Source: an uncultured Bacteroidales bacterium (lineage in GTDB: Bacteria > Bacteroidota > Bacteroidia > Bacteroidales > FEN-979). Taken from it: a stretch of 64,000 nt of DNA. Below the pieces are notes generated by a model. That model saw nothing but the letters and a program-made list of their open reading frames with translations, searched no databases and was not told where the DNA came from. Below, piece by piece: positions 34,196-44,061 of this stretch (position 1 is its first letter; each line of letters starts with the position of its first letter). A program made the translations under genes and the position numbers. The DNA lies in the NCBI GenBank assembly GCA_903837605.1, contig CAILVF010000076.1, forward strand, positions 45,321 through 109,320, read 5' to 3'.

Positions 34196-36436
34196 ATGGA
34201 ATACAACAGCAAGACAATTAAAAATTATGAGGATTTCAAGCCTCAGCTTGAATCCATTGGCAGGTACGGTTATTTCTTCATCACCGCCATGGTCATGATC
34301 ATCGCCTGGGGGACTTATGCCCTGTACACACAGTTATCGAAAGGCCAGGTTATGACCGGCATGCGTGATTATGTAATCTGGGGCATTTATGACGCCAACT
34401 TCATTTTCTTCATCGGGATCAGCTATGCCGGGGCTCTTATTTCAGGGATCCTCCACCTTATGAGAGTTGAATGGAGGCACCCCATATTGCGAATGGCCGA
34501 AACTATCACCGTGGTCTCAACCATGATAGGCCCCAGTTATATCTTCCTGAGCATGGGCCGCCTTGAAAGGGTATGGCATATCCTTGTTTACGGCAGGATC
34601 CAGTCGCCCATCGTATGGGATGTGTTTGCAATCTCGACTTATCTTATCGGCAGTTTTATATTCCTTTACCTGGCCTGTGTTCGTGACCTGGCTTTCATGA
34701 GGGATCATCCTGTCGGGGTTGCAAAGTGGCGCAACCGCATCTACAAATTTTTATCGGCCAACTACCGTGATACGCCAAAACAGCGTGAACTCCTGAACCA
34801 GCTCATCGACCTTATCTCCATCGTGATCATCCCCCTGGCTATCCTTGTTCACTCAGTACTGGCGTGGATCTTCGGGATGACCCTGAGGCCGGGCTGGCAC
34901 AGCACTATTTTCGCACCGTATTTCGTGCTCGCTGCCATATATTCAGGAACAGGGGTCCTTATTATCGTAATGTTCGTTTTCAGGAAGATCTACCACCTCG
35001 AATCCCATATCACGAAAAACCACTTTACCTACCTGGGAATCCTGCTTATGATACTGGGCGCGCTTTATGGATATTTTACCTTCAGTGAATACCTTACCAA
35101 CTGGTACGGAAGTGTGAAATGGGACATGGAAGTACTTTACCGCCTTTTTGATACCTCAACCTACTGGTGGTGGTTCTTTTTCTCAGCATTTATCGGGGTT
35201 TTGCTTCCTATCATACTGATTGCAATGCCCAGGTTCAGGAGTATTAAAACCATTGTCTTTGCAGCAACGATAGCCGTAACCGCCCTCTGGGTCAAGCGTT
35301 ACCTGATCATCATCCCAACCCTCGAAACACCTTTGCTTCCCCTGCATGACATAAGGCCTGAATTTGCAAGCTATTCACCCAGCTGGGTTGAATGGTCACT
35401 TACGGCAATGGGGATCGCGATCTGGCTGTTACTGTTCTTCCTGTTCTCCAAATTCCTGCCTATCATACCTGTGGTCAGGGTCAATTCAGCCGATGAACGG
35501 GATTATTTCAAGCTCAGGAAACTGGCCCAGGAACGTATCCTGAGACGGATGATAAAAAAGACAAGAAAAGATAAAAGCATAGTGGCCGGGATTCTTATTC
35601 TTTTATTCCTGGCTCCGTCTCTTGTTTGCCGTGCCGGGGATCCTGTGCGCTCAAGGCTTAAGCTGGAGTTCCTGAATAAATCAGGGAACCGCATGCTTAC
35701 GGCTAAACTGACAAGTAAAAAAGACGATCAGACCATCCCCCTTGAAGGCATGCAGGTAAGTTTTTTCATCCAGGGAGCGAAAGACAAAGCCCTGTTAGGC
35801 AAAGGATCTACCGACGAAGCAGGCAAGGCAACGTTTTCCCTGCCCGTTAAGCTGGATGCCCCCAGGAACAAGGAAGGGAAATACAGTTATTCGGCCAGTT
35901 TCGAAGGGAATAAAGAGTACGAGCCTTCTGAATCTTCAGCTGAGATCCGTGATGTATTCATGAAGATCAGCTTCGAGCAGAAAGACAGCGCAAAGCTTAT
36001 CAAACTGTTTGCAGCTGAGATCAACGAGAAAGGTGATTCCATTCCTGTTGACGGGTCCACTGCAATATTTTACGTACCCAGGACTTTTTCCTTATTGAAA
36101 ATTGGCGAACAGCCTGTCAAATCGGGGAATGCCGAACTTGATTTCCCGGTCACCCTGCCCGGTGATTCTCTTGGGAACCTCACTATTGTCGCGAAATTTG
36201 AAGATAACGACAATTACGGAAATGCCGAAGTGAGCGAAAACATGGCCTGGGGGAAACCACTTCCTCCCATGATTTTGATCAAACGCGGACTGGGCGATAC
36301 CAATGCCCCCCTTTGGATGGTATATACGCTGATCGTATTGCTGTCATTGGTGTGGTTCCATTTCACCTATGCAATCTTTACCATTTTCCGCATCAGGTAT
36401 CTTGGGAACAAAGCTATGAAAGAGGGGCAGTCTTAA
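34196..36436 (+). CDS. NrfD/PsrC-like quinol-interacting membrane subunit with extra C-terminal periplasmic domains
   Basis: 746 residues. Residues 1-425 have about ten membrane segments and NrfD-like features (ISYAGALISGILHLMR, IGPSYIFLSMGRL, RPGWHSTIFAPYFVLAAIYSG), so this part probably exchanges electrons with quinone. Such subunits normally stop at 300-450 residues. Here a further hydrophobic segment (about 462-478) is followed by about 220 residues that look like two Ig-like beta domains (with QVSFFIQG and STAIFYVPRTF) and a last membrane helix (about 705-730). The added part is predicted to be periplasmic and may dock the exported ferredoxin or the cytochrome encoded next. Confidence 0.82.
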   Translation: MEYNSKTIKNYEDFKPQLESIGRYGYFFITAMVMIIAWGTYALYTQLSKGQVMTGMRDYVIWGIYDANFIFFIGISYAGALISGILHLMRVEWRHPILRMAETITVVSTMIGPSYIFLSMGRLERVWHILVYGRIQSPIVWDVFAISTYLIGSFIFLYLACVRDLAFMRDHPVGVAKWRNRIYKFLSANYRDTPKQRELLNQLIDLISIVIIPLAILVHSVLAWIFGMTLRPGWHSTIFAPYFVLAAIYSGTGVLIIVMFVFRKIYHLESHITKNHFTYLGILLMILGALYGYFTFSEYLTNWYGSVKWDMEVLYRLFDTSTYWWWFFFSAFIGVLLPIILIAMPRFRSIKTIVFAATIAVTALWVKRYLIIIPTLETPLLPLHDIRPEFASYSPSWVEWSLTAMGIAIWLLLFFLFSKFLPIIPVVRVNSADERDYFKLRKLAQERILRRMIKKTRKDKSIVAGILILLFLAPSLVCRAGDPVRSRLKLEFLNKSGNRMLTAKLTSKKDDQTIPLEGMQVSFFIQGAKDKALLGKGSTDEAGKATFSLPVKLDAPRNKEGKYSYSASFEGNKEYEPSESSAEIRDVFMKISFEQKDSAKLIKLFAAEINEKGDSIPVDGSTAIFYVPRTFSLLKIGEQPVKSGNAELDFPVTLPGDSLGNLTIVAKFEDNDNYGNAEVSENMAWGKPLPPMILIKRGLGDTNAPLWMVYTLIVLLSLVWFHFTYAIFTIFRIRYLGNKAMKEGQS

Positions 36437-36482
36437 TTTAAACACAACAGACAAAAATCAAATATTAACAAAAATTCAAATC

Positions 36483-36488
36483 AGGAGG
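36483..36488 (+). promoter_or_regulatory. strong Shine-Dalgarno AGGAGG
   Basis: AGGAGG with 5-base spacing to ATG 36494 of the cytochrome gene. A weaker AGGAG (36961-36965) precedes the next gene. Confidence 0.75.
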
Positions 36489-36493
36489 TAATT

Positions 36494-36892
36494 ATGAAAA
36501 TGAAGAATGTTAGCCGCTTACTTGCAATGTTTTTATTGCTGAACGCTGTTTGCCTTATTGCGTTTGCACAGAAGCCGGCAAAATGGACTGCACCCGACAA
36601 GTATAAAACAATGAAAAATCCCAATGCTGCAGATGTTAGCACCGGCAAGGACCTTTTTGCCAAGCATTGCAAATCCTGCCATGGCAAAGACGGCCTTGGA
36701 GACGGCCCGAAAGCAGCCACCCTTGGCGCATCCTGCGGAGATTTCACCTCCAAGGAATTCCAGTCCCAGACCGATGGAGAGATCTTTTATAAGATGACTA
36801 CAGGCAGGGATAAGATGCCGGCCTTCGGTAAAACCATAGCCGAGGACAATGAACGCTGGGCAATTGTAAGTTATCTCAGGAAGCTGAAATAA
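36494..36892 (+). CDS. small periplasmic monohaem cytochrome c
   Basis: 132 residues with a signal peptide (about 1-25, ending AFAQ). One haem-binding CKSCH motif (C59, C62, H63) and a likely distal Met in DKMPAF (M108) make it a class I cytochrome c. It probably carries electrons from the NrfD/ferredoxin module to a terminal oxidase or reductase encoded elsewhere. It lies 57 bases after the NrfD-like gene and has its own strong ribosome binding site. Confidence 0.9.
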   Translation: MKMKNVSRLLAMFLLLNAVCLIAFAQKPAKWTAPDKYKTMKNPNAADVSTGKDLFAKHCKSCHGKDGLGDGPKAATLGASCGDFTSKEFQSQTDGEIFYKMTTGRDKMPAFGKTIAEDNERWAIVSYLRKLK

Positions 36893-36973
36893 ATTGCCTG
36901 TCCTGGTTTTGCCGGGGACCCGAATTGGCTTTTATAATTATTTTTCTTTCCCTAAACATAAGGAGATTGAATT

Positions 36974-38638
36974 ATGTCACAAACAGAATCAGCAGGAGCC
37001 CAGGAATTTGGGAGAATTTCTGAGAGGCTGGCCTTTCTTGAAGAACGGCTCTCTGCACTGGAAGAAAAAGTCAGTTCGGGTTCCCGGCAACAATCATTCA
37101 TGAACACTATCGAGAATGCGGGTTTTTCAGGCGGGGAAACAGTATCTGTTGACACAACAACCATTGAATCGAACATTCTTGAATACGGATTGTCATGGGT
37201 AGGGATAGTGGTTCTGATGTTCGGGATAGGATTTCTGATGATGTTCATCCAGAAGCTGGCCGGCAGTTACATCTCCAGCCTTATCGGTTACACTGCGGTT
37301 GCGGGTGTTTACATCCTGTCACGATACCTTAAAAATTCCCACGAGCATCTTGCATACATGCTCAATATAGGGACTCATCTCCTACTGTATTACGTTACCA
37401 TGCGGCTGTTCTTCTTCAGCAGTCCGCAGGTTATCCCGTTCAGGGAAGCTGTCGTTCTTCTGCTGCTGATTGCCATTGGTTTCCAGCTCTACAGATCCAC
37501 ACTGCTGAAGTCGGAACTTGTAGCCGCTATCGGCATATTCCTTATCCTCGCGACATCCGTATTCAGTGATATGACGCATGAATCTCTGATCCTTAACGCC
37601 CTGGCAGCCCTGGTTTCCCTTTTCCTGTTCTACCGTTACGGCTGGTGGAGGCAGATGATCTTTTCTATTATTACCGTGTACCTTTCCCATATCATATGGC
37701 TTATGGGCAATCCCCTTATGGGGCACCCGGTTGGCGGGGTCCAGTCACCCCAGTTCAACCTGGCATACCTGTTCTGCTACGGAGTGATATTTTCCCTTGC
37801 CCCCCTGGTAAAGCAGGATGAACGCTTTAAAGCGAATGTTTACACTTCTTCAGTTATAGTCAACGGGATTTTCTTCTTCCTGACCCTCATGCTGGAAGTG
37901 TTGTTATTCTACATGAAAACTTACAGCGGGATCTTTGCAGGCGTATTCATTGCCTGCCTTGCCTATTCCATCTTCCTTAAATTCAGGACACAGAGGGTGT
38001 TTGATCCGGCATTCTATGCGATCTTCAGCTTTCTTGCGCTCAGCGCGGCGGTCTATGGGTATACAGGTTTGCCGGGCGCATATTTTTTCCTCTCGCTTCA
38101 AAGTGTGCTTGTCGTATCATGGGCGCTGTGGTTCCGCAGCCAGTTTATCGTCGTGGTCAATACCATCCTTTTTGTAAGCATGCTCCTGGTTTATATGGTT
38201 TCGGGGACCTACCTCGATACGGTGAACTTCACTTTCGCGATCTCGGCTTTTCTCACGGCCAGGCTCATCAACTGGCAAAAGATGCGCCTTGAACTGAAGA
38301 CCGAGAATTTTCGTACCATTTACCTGGTTTGCCTGTTTTTCACCTTTGCCTTTGCCCTGTATAAAGCAGTCCCCTCCCAGTATGTGACCCCGGCATGGAC
38401 AGGGGCGGCCATATTATATTTTATCCTCAGCCTGGTACTGAAAAACAGGAAGTACCGCTGGATGGCGATCTTTATGCTGCTTGTCACCGCAGTATACCTG
38501 TTTGTGGTTGATCTTGCCCATATGGAAGCCGGTTACCGCGTCATCGCGTTCCTCTTCCTTGCCATCGTTCTGTTCGGGACTTCCCTCTACTTTACTAAAT
38601 TCCTGAGAAAAAAGAAGGCTCCGGGTGTGGAAGAGTAA
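36974..38638 (+). CDS. polytopic membrane protein, DUF2339-like
   Basis: 554 residues. The N-terminus has a short coiled coil (RISERLAFLEERLSALEEKV, about 14-33), then a linker and about 14 hydrophobic segments to the end. The coiled coil plus many-helix layout is that of DUF2339 proteins, whose function is unknown. No catalytic motif was recognised. It follows the cytochrome gene by 81 bases with an AGGAG site and may belong to the same transcript. It ends 11 bases from the convergent ABC-F gene. Confidence 0.6.
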   Translation: MSQTESAGAQEFGRISERLAFLEERLSALEEKVSSGSRQQSFMNTIENAGFSGGETVSVDTTTIESNILEYGLSWVGIVVLMFGIGFLMMFIQKLAGSYISSLIGYTAVAGVYILSRYLKNSHEHLAYMLNIGTHLLLYYVTMRLFFFSSPQVIPFREAVVLLLLIAIGFQLYRSTLLKSELVAAIGIFLILATSVFSDMTHESLILNALAALVSLFLFYRYGWWRQMIFSIITVYLSHIIWLMGNPLMGHPVGGVQSPQFNLAYLFCYGVIFSLAPLVKQDERFKANVYTSSVIVNGIFFFLTLMLEVLLFYMKTYSGIFAGVFIACLAYSIFLKFRTQRVFDPAFYAIFSFLALSAAVYGYTGLPGAYFFLSLQSVLVVSWALWFRSQFIVVVNTILFVSMLLVYMVSGTYLDTVNFTFAISAFLTARLINWQKMRLELKTENFRTIYLVCLFFTFAFALYKAVPSQYVTPAWTGAAILYFILSLVLKNRKYRWMAIFMLLVTAVYLFVVDLAHMEAGYRVIAFLFLAIVLFGTSLYFTKFLRKKKAPGVEE

Positions 38639-38649
38639 TGCCGGTTTTT

Positions 38650-40527
38650 TTATTCAAGGCTTTTTTCGCTGAGTTCCATCCATCGTTCAGTCTTGGAGTC
38701 AATGGCTGAGATCACAGCCGAAAAACGTTTCGATTTTTCCATCAGTGCCTGTTGTTCAAGGGTTCCCGAAGCCAGGGCGGCCTCAAGGACCTCCTTTTCC
38801 TTCTCAAGCTCATGGATCTCTTTTTCAGTGGTTTCAAACTCAACTTTTTCCTTATAACTCAGCCCTGGTTTTTTAGGTTTGTTGACTGCGGATGAGGGAG
38901 CGGTTTCCTTTATGGCGCCTGCCCTGGCAAGGTTTGCCTGGCGTTTCCTGAGATCGGCCCAATCCCTGTACTGGCTGTAATTCCCGGGGAAGTCTTTCAC
39001 AACAGCATTGCCTTCAAATACAAAGAGGTGGTCAACAATCTTATCGAGAAAAAAGCGGTCGTGGGTGACTACCAGAACGCAACCCTGGAAAGAAGCGAGG
39101 TAATCCTCCAGGATATTAAGTGTGAGTATGTCGAGGTCGTTGGTAGGTTCGTCGAGGATTAAAAAATTCGGGTTCTGCATCAATACCGTTACCAGGTAAA
39201 GCCTTCTCTTTTCACCCCCGCTGAGTTTGTAAACGAACTGGTGGTGCATGGGATACGGGAACATGAAATAGTTGAGGAAGTGTGCTGCAGTAACTTTTTC
39301 CCCGTTGCTTAGCTGAACCACATCGGCTATGTCTTTCACCACATCGATCACCCTGGTTTGCCCGTCAAAAACTATCCCGTCCTGCCTGTAGTGGCCGAAT
39401 TTGATGGTGCCGCCTGTCTCAACCGTCCCTTTCTGCGGCTGCAGCCTTGATGTGACGATATCGAGGAAGGTCGACTTCCCGGAACCGTTCTTACCAATAA
39501 TGCCGACTTTCTCACGGCGTTTGAAAATATACCCGAAATGATCCAGGATAGGCAGCTGGCCCCATGAAAAACTGACATCATGGACTTCAAGTATTTTCTT
39601 TCCCATCCTCTCCCCTTCCATGCCCAGGGTCATTTTACGGTCCCAGGTTTTATTGGCAGCCTTTTCCTTCAGCTCGTAAAATGAATCGATACGGGCTTTG
39701 GATTTGGTGGTCCGGGCTTTGGGCATGCGCCTCATCCATTCGGCTTCGGTGCGCAGTATATTCCTTGCCTTCTCGGTCTCCTGGGTCTCGATTTCCTTAC
39801 GCTCCTGCGACTTTTCAAGGAAATATTCATAATTGCCCTTATGCCTGAAAAGCCGGCCGTTTTCCATCTCAAGGATCTCGTCGCACACCCTGTTCAGGAA
39901 GTAACGGTCGTGGGTGACCATCAGCAGGGTTACCTGGTTGCGGGTAAGATATTCCTCCAGCCATTCTATCATATCAATGTCGAGGTGGTTCGTCGGCTCG
40001 TCGAGGATCAGGAAATCAGGTTCGGTGATCAGTGTCTTGGCCAGGGAAAGCCGTTTCTTTTGTCCTCCCGACAGGGCCGAGACGGGCTGGTGGAGGTTCG
40101 TCAGGCTCAGGCGGGTCAGTATCTGTTTGATGCGGTTTTCATAATCCCAGCCGTTAATGGCATCCATCCTCTCAATGGCTTTTGAAAGCAGGTCCTTGTT
40201 GGGCGACTCAAGTGCCTCTTCATAATCGTGTATGGTTTTAAGTGTTTCGTTGGAAGTGGCATACACCTCGTCAAAGACCGTGAGGCCTTCGTTCAGTTCA
40301 GGTTCCTGCCTGAGATAGGCCATGCTGGCCTGGTTGAAGAGAGTTACATTGCCCCCGTCGGATGGCTCCATGCCGTTAATAATGCTGAGGAGTGAGGTTT
40401 TGCCGGCGCCATTACCTGCAATCAGGGCCACTTTCTGGTACTGGTTGATGGAAAAGCTGATATTTTCAAACAGTACTTTCTCACCAAAATGGCGAGTCAG
40501 ATTTTCTACCTGCAAAAGTGTGGGCAT
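38650..40527 (-). CDS. ABC-F family ATPase (Uup-like)
   Basis: 625 residues without membrane segments: two ATP-binding cassettes in one chain. Walker A motifs are GNGAGKT (38-44) and GKNGSGKS in the second half. Signature motifs are LSGGQKKRL and LSGGEKRRL, with LILDEPTNHLD and LILDEPTNDLD as Walker B. A linker and a C-terminal coiled coil (about 555-625, EKEIHELEKEKEVLEAAL) point to the Uup branch rather than EttA. ABC-F proteins act on ribosomes or, for Uup, also in DNA stability. It is separated from the patatin gene downstream by a heptamer repeat. Confidence 0.9.
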   Translation of the reverse strand: MPTLLQVENLTRHFGEKVLFENISFSINQYQKVALIAGNGAGKTSLLSIINGMEPSDGGNVTLFNQASMAYLRQEPELNEGLTVFDEVYATSNETLKTIHDYEEALESPNKDLLSKAIERMDAINGWDYENRIKQILTRLSLTNLHQPVSALSGGQKKRLSLAKTLITEPDFLILDEPTNHLDIDMIEWLEEYLTRNQVTLLMVTHDRYFLNRVCDEILEMENGRLFRHKGNYEYFLEKSQERKEIETQETEKARNILRTEAEWMRRMPKARTTKSKARIDSFYELKEKAANKTWDRKMTLGMEGERMGKKILEVHDVSFSWGQLPILDHFGYIFKRREKVGIIGKNGSGKSTFLDIVTSRLQPQKGTVETGGTIKFGHYRQDGIVFDGQTRVIDVVKDIADVVQLSNGEKVTAAHFLNYFMFPYPMHHQFVYKLSGGEKRRLYLVTVLMQNPNFLILDEPTNDLDILTLNILEDYLASFQGCVLVVTHDRFFLDKIVDHLFVFEGNAVVKDFPGNYSQYRDWADLRKRQANLARAGAIKETAPSSAVNKPKKPGLSYKEKVEFETTEKEIHELEKEKEVLEAALASGTLEQQALMEKSKRFSAVISAIDSKTERWMELSEKSLE

Positions 40528-40570
40528 GGGGTTTCCGGGTTAAGGAAGTGCAAAGGTACGGGAATAAACT

Positions 40571-40619
40571 GTGACTGGTGAAACGTGAACAGTGACTAGT
40601 GACTGGTGACTGGTGAAAC
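40571..40619. repeat. heptanucleotide tandem repeat, GTGACTG family
   Basis: Seven units of a 7-base repeat with variants: GTGACTG, GTGAAAC, GTGAACA, GTGACTA, GTGACTG, GTGACTG, GTGAAAC. It lies between the ABC-F start and the patatin stop. GTGACTG read on the other strand is a rotation of the GTCACCA repeat at 52673, so both belong to one family. Confidence 0.8.
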
Positions 40620-40650
40620 GTGGCAGGGAAGAATACCGGCCAGATGTCAC

Positions 40651-42888
40651 TTAAAAGGAGTAACCGATATTCACAAAAACCATCGGGCCGGGATTCATAT
40701 TTGATCCCATAAGAGTGATTTCAACCGGGCCTATGATGCTGTTATAACTGGCAGTAAGGCCATAGCCGCACATCAGGTTCTTTGGCTGATAAACCTGGGA
40801 GAATTCACGTTCATCTGTGCCTGCATCACCCCTGAGTGTAAGGTAAATATTTTTATACAGGTTATACTGTAATTTAAGCCTGAAAATTGCTGAGTAATAA
40901 CCAAACTTCTGAATAAACTGAACGCCGGTAAAACTTACGTATTGGTCTACATAATTTCGGCTACAAAACCCGCCCACACCGAATCCATGCTGGAGGGGAG
41001 GCCGGTTATGGTCCCACACTGCACCTCCCGCGAAAAGACCGGGCTGCAGGACGAACCTGCCCGACAGGGGTATGTTGTGTTCATATTTCAGGTAAAACAC
41101 ACCGGCATCTGCAAAGAGTTCCTCTGACCAGTTTTTGCTCAGCGGCATTACATATTCTCCTCTCAGGGTCATGGTTGCCCCCCGCCTCGGAAAATATGGA
41201 CGATCCCGGGAATCGGCTTTAAGGGAAAGGAATATGGTTCCGTAACTGGTAAAATATTCGTATTTATAAAGTGTTGTGTCTACGGCCACATCCTGCTGGA
41301 ACCTGAAATATTCGTAATCGAAGCCGGCTTTCAGGTTTACCATATTCTTAAAAGTATATTGAAAATATAAACTGCCTTTGTAGTTGGTAAAATCAATCTG
41401 GTTGACCTTTTCATATCCTTTATAAACGCCGAATTTAAATTCATAGAAGTCTGTGCTGAGCCCCAGGGCTGCTTTACCTCCAAAGCCCAGAAAGTATACC
41501 ACCCGGAGCCGCGGATCCGGGCCTATGTTAAGGTCGGCGAAAAGCTTGGAGTTCCTTCCCAGTACATTCCTGAAAGAACCGCTGAGGATCAGTCCTACGT
41601 TGTAATTATTATCATAGTGAAGACCTGCACCCAGTGATCCCGGGCCGCTCTCCAGAGCTTCGATCACCAGGTCGGTTTTCCCGTTATTCTGTTCAAAAGA
41701 ATAAAACACATGTTCAAAATATCCTGAGCCATATAGTTTGCGGATGTTATTCTGCAAATCCTTTATGGCAATTGTATAATTATTTTTATTTTGCCCGAAA
41801 AGGCTTGTGAAATAAAAAGTATGCAGGTTTTTGTTTCCCCTGATGATGATGCTGTCGAATTGCACTGAATCCAAAGGCTGGGCCTGGTATTTTTTTAAAG
41901 GCTTATACTCAATGGCATTGAGGGAATCGGCCAGGGCTTTTATCTCCTTAAAATGAGAGCGTGCAACCCTTTCGCCAAAAGCAATGATTGAATCATAATC
42001 TTCAAAGTCCATCATGCCGTATGTCATCTTAAATGCGACTTTGAGATCGGTGAGACTGTCACCGACTTTGTTGGATTGTATGCGTGCAAATGAAGTGACC
42101 TGGTCGGCAATAGCAGTTATCGAATTGAGTTGCTCGCGATTGTATAAGCCCGATTGGACATCCCCTCCCACGATGATCTTTGCCCCAAGATCCTTGACTT
42201 CCTTCACCGGGTAATTATTGACCACCCCGCCATCCACAAGATAATATCCCATATAATCGGTAGGTGAGAAATACCCCGGGATCGACATGCTGGCCCTGAT
42301 CGCCATGGGGAGGTATCCCTTGTTGAGAACGATTGCCTGGCCGTTCAGCAGGTCGGTCCCTATACAGACAAAGGGGGTCGGCAGCTTGTTGAAATCACAG
42401 GTCTTATAAGCCGGGGAGAAATATTTATTCAGGAGGAGGTTGATCTCCTGTCCCTGGTACATCGAAGACCCCAGCCCGAGTTTTTTATTTCTTATCGGAA
42501 GTTTTACAATAGCTTTTTCTCCGTATTCTTTTTCCTCGAATGCAACAAACCGGCGGTCTATGTTATCTTTCAGGAGACTGTTCCAGTCCTGGCTACGTAT
42601 CATCTTTGCTATTGAATCGGGATGGTAACCTATGGCATACAAACCGCCGATGATACTTCCAATACTCGAACCTCCAATGTAATCTATGCGCAGGCCGGTT
42701 TCCTGGATTACCCTCAGAAGTCCCACATAAGCGAAGCCTTTTGCCCCTCCTCCGCTGAGCACAAGCCCGACGGTTGGCCTTTTGCCCTGAGGTAGAACAG
42801 ACTGGGCCTGGAGCGATTCGCCGGCAATCAATAGCAGGCAAAACAAAGCAAGGATTTTCCCGGAGCCAGGCCATCTGATTTCTTTCAT
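40651..42888 (-). CDS. patatin-like phospholipase with POTRA and outer-membrane barrel (PlpD-like)
   Basis: 745 residues. Signal peptide (about 1-29), then a patatin domain: oxyanion loop SGGGAKG (45-51), nucleophile S75 in GGSSIGS and catalytic D219 in LVDGGVVNNYPV. One POTRA-like segment follows (about 350-425, FDSIIIRGNKNLHTFYFTSLFG), then a 16-strand-type barrel of the BamA/surface-antigen kind ending VFVNIGYSF. This is the layout of type Vd autotransporters such as PlpD. It would be an outer-membrane lipase. The active-site set is complete. It is 15 bases from the AI-2E family gene. Confidence 0.9.
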   Translation of the reverse strand: MKEIRWPGSGKILALFCLLLIAGESLQAQSVLPQGKRPTVGLVLSGGGAKGFAYVGLLRVIQETGLRIDYIGGSSIGSIIGGLYAIGYHPDSIAKMIRSQDWNSLLKDNIDRRFVAFEEKEYGEKAIVKLPIRNKKLGLGSSMYQGQEINLLLNKYFSPAYKTCDFNKLPTPFVCIGTDLLNGQAIVLNKGYLPMAIRASMSIPGYFSPTDYMGYYLVDGGVVNNYPVKEVKDLGAKIIVGGDVQSGLYNREQLNSITAIADQVTSFARIQSNKVGDSLTDLKVAFKMTYGMMDFEDYDSIIAFGERVARSHFKEIKALADSLNAIEYKPLKKYQAQPLDSVQFDSIIIRGNKNLHTFYFTSLFGQNKNNYTIAIKDLQNNIRKLYGSGYFEHVFYSFEQNNGKTDLVIEALESGPGSLGAGLHYDNNYNVGLILSGSFRNVLGRNSKLFADLNIGPDPRLRVVYFLGFGGKAALGLSTDFYEFKFGVYKGYEKVNQIDFTNYKGSLYFQYTFKNMVNLKAGFDYEYFRFQQDVAVDTTLYKYEYFTSYGTIFLSLKADSRDRPYFPRRGATMTLRGEYVMPLSKNWSEELFADAGVFYLKYEHNIPLSGRFVLQPGLFAGGAVWDHNRPPLQHGFGVGGFCSRNYVDQYVSFTGVQFIQKFGYYSAIFRLKLQYNLYKNIYLTLRGDAGTDEREFSQVYQPKNLMCGYGLTASYNSIIGPVEITLMGSNMNPGPMVFVNIGYSF

Positions 42889-42903
42889 GATTTATTTTTT
42901 TAA

Positions 42904-43989
42904 CTATACTGATTCGGTCTCTGATTTTCCATTGAGCCAGACCAGGAACAGCTTGTATCCAAGGGAAAGTATCACCGATCCGACAAACAGGCCGACAATG
43001 CCGAAATAGATAAAGCCGCCGATAGCCCCGAGAAATACCACTACCAATGGAGCAGGAGCCTTACGCCCCAGAAGGATAGGTTTAAGAACGTTATCGATGA
43101 GAAGGATAGGTACGCACCATACAGCCAGCAGAATGAATGTGAGCATGCTTGATTTGAGGAAAACATAGATAAGAACGGGGATCATAACCGGGACCGGTCC
43201 GATCTGGATGATGCAGAGGAAAAAAGCAATGAACGCCCAAAGCCCTGCACCCGGGACCCCGGCTGCCAGGAAACCCAGGCCTGCAAGAACAGCCTGGATG
43301 AAAGCCACGCCTAAGATCCCGCGGATGACATTCCTGATGGTCAATACTGCATTATCAACTGTGATTTTCCCCATATCTCCCATCAGCCTTTCAGCAATTG
43401 TATAGGATACAGGCCCTGCCTTATCAGAAAAGACAAGTAAAACACCTGAGATGATGATAGAAACCAGAAACAGGATGACATTAAGCCCGGCGCCTGATAT
43501 GGATACCAATAGCCATTTGAGGCTCGCTATAAGTTGTTCGGAATGCTGTACAGCAAATCCCGTAAGATTGGCATAAGCTTCCTGCCAGAAGTTAAAGACG
43601 GTATGGCCGACCAACGGCCAGTTCTGAACTGTGAGCGGGGGAGGCGGAATGATGCTTTGCCTGGCCTCAATGGTGGTTTTAAACCATACAATTGCATCCA
43701 TAAGCGAAGCCCCGAGTATGACCATAGGGGAAATAATGATCAGCAACAGCAACAATGTTACCAGGAAGGCAGCCAGCTTATGCCTCTCACCCAATAATTT
43801 CCCCAATCTGAGGTACAGGGGATAAACCGAAACCGAGATGATCACTCCCCAAAGGGTTATCAGAATAAACGGGTGCAAAATAAAAAAACATAAAAGGATA
43901 AGGCCTAAGACCAGCCCGACTTTTATGATTACCTCCATGGATCTGGAGACCATCTCCTGGTGATTATCATTCTGTTTATCTTCTGCCAT
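42904..43989 (-). CDS. AI-2E family (PerM-like) membrane permease
   Basis: 361 residues with about 8 hydrophobic segments and the family's pattern: LHPFILITLWGVIISVSVYPLY, IRGILGVAFIQAVLAGLGFLAAGVPGAGLWAFIAF and a C-terminal FVGSVILSLGYKLF. Members export small molecules or ions, for example AI-2 or Na+, but most are uncharacterised. The inferred substrate is open. It is upstream of the patatin gene and probably cotranscribed. It is divergent from arfB across a 72-base gap with no clear promoter. Confidence 0.8.
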   Translation of the reverse strand: MAEDKQNDNHQEMVSRSMEVIIKVGLVLGLILLCFFILHPFILITLWGVIISVSVYPLYLRLGKLLGERHKLAAFLVTLLLLLIIISPMVILGASLMDAIVWFKTTIEARQSIIPPPPLTVQNWPLVGHTVFNFWQEAYANLTGFAVQHSEQLIASLKWLLVSISGAGLNVILFLVSIIISGVLLVFSDKAGPVSYTIAERLMGDMGKITVDNAVLTIRNVIRGILGVAFIQAVLAGLGFLAAGVPGAGLWAFIAFFLCIIQIGPVPVMIPVLIYVFLKSSMLTFILLAVWCVPILLIDNVLKPILLGRKAPAPLVVVFLGAIGGFIYFGIVGLFVGSVILSLGYKLFLVWLNGKSETESV

Positions 43990-44061
43990 ATCTCAGAATG
44001 TTATAATGTTTCAAGACTGCCTTCAACAAATATATAATAATTTTACCGGAAATTGGAACAC

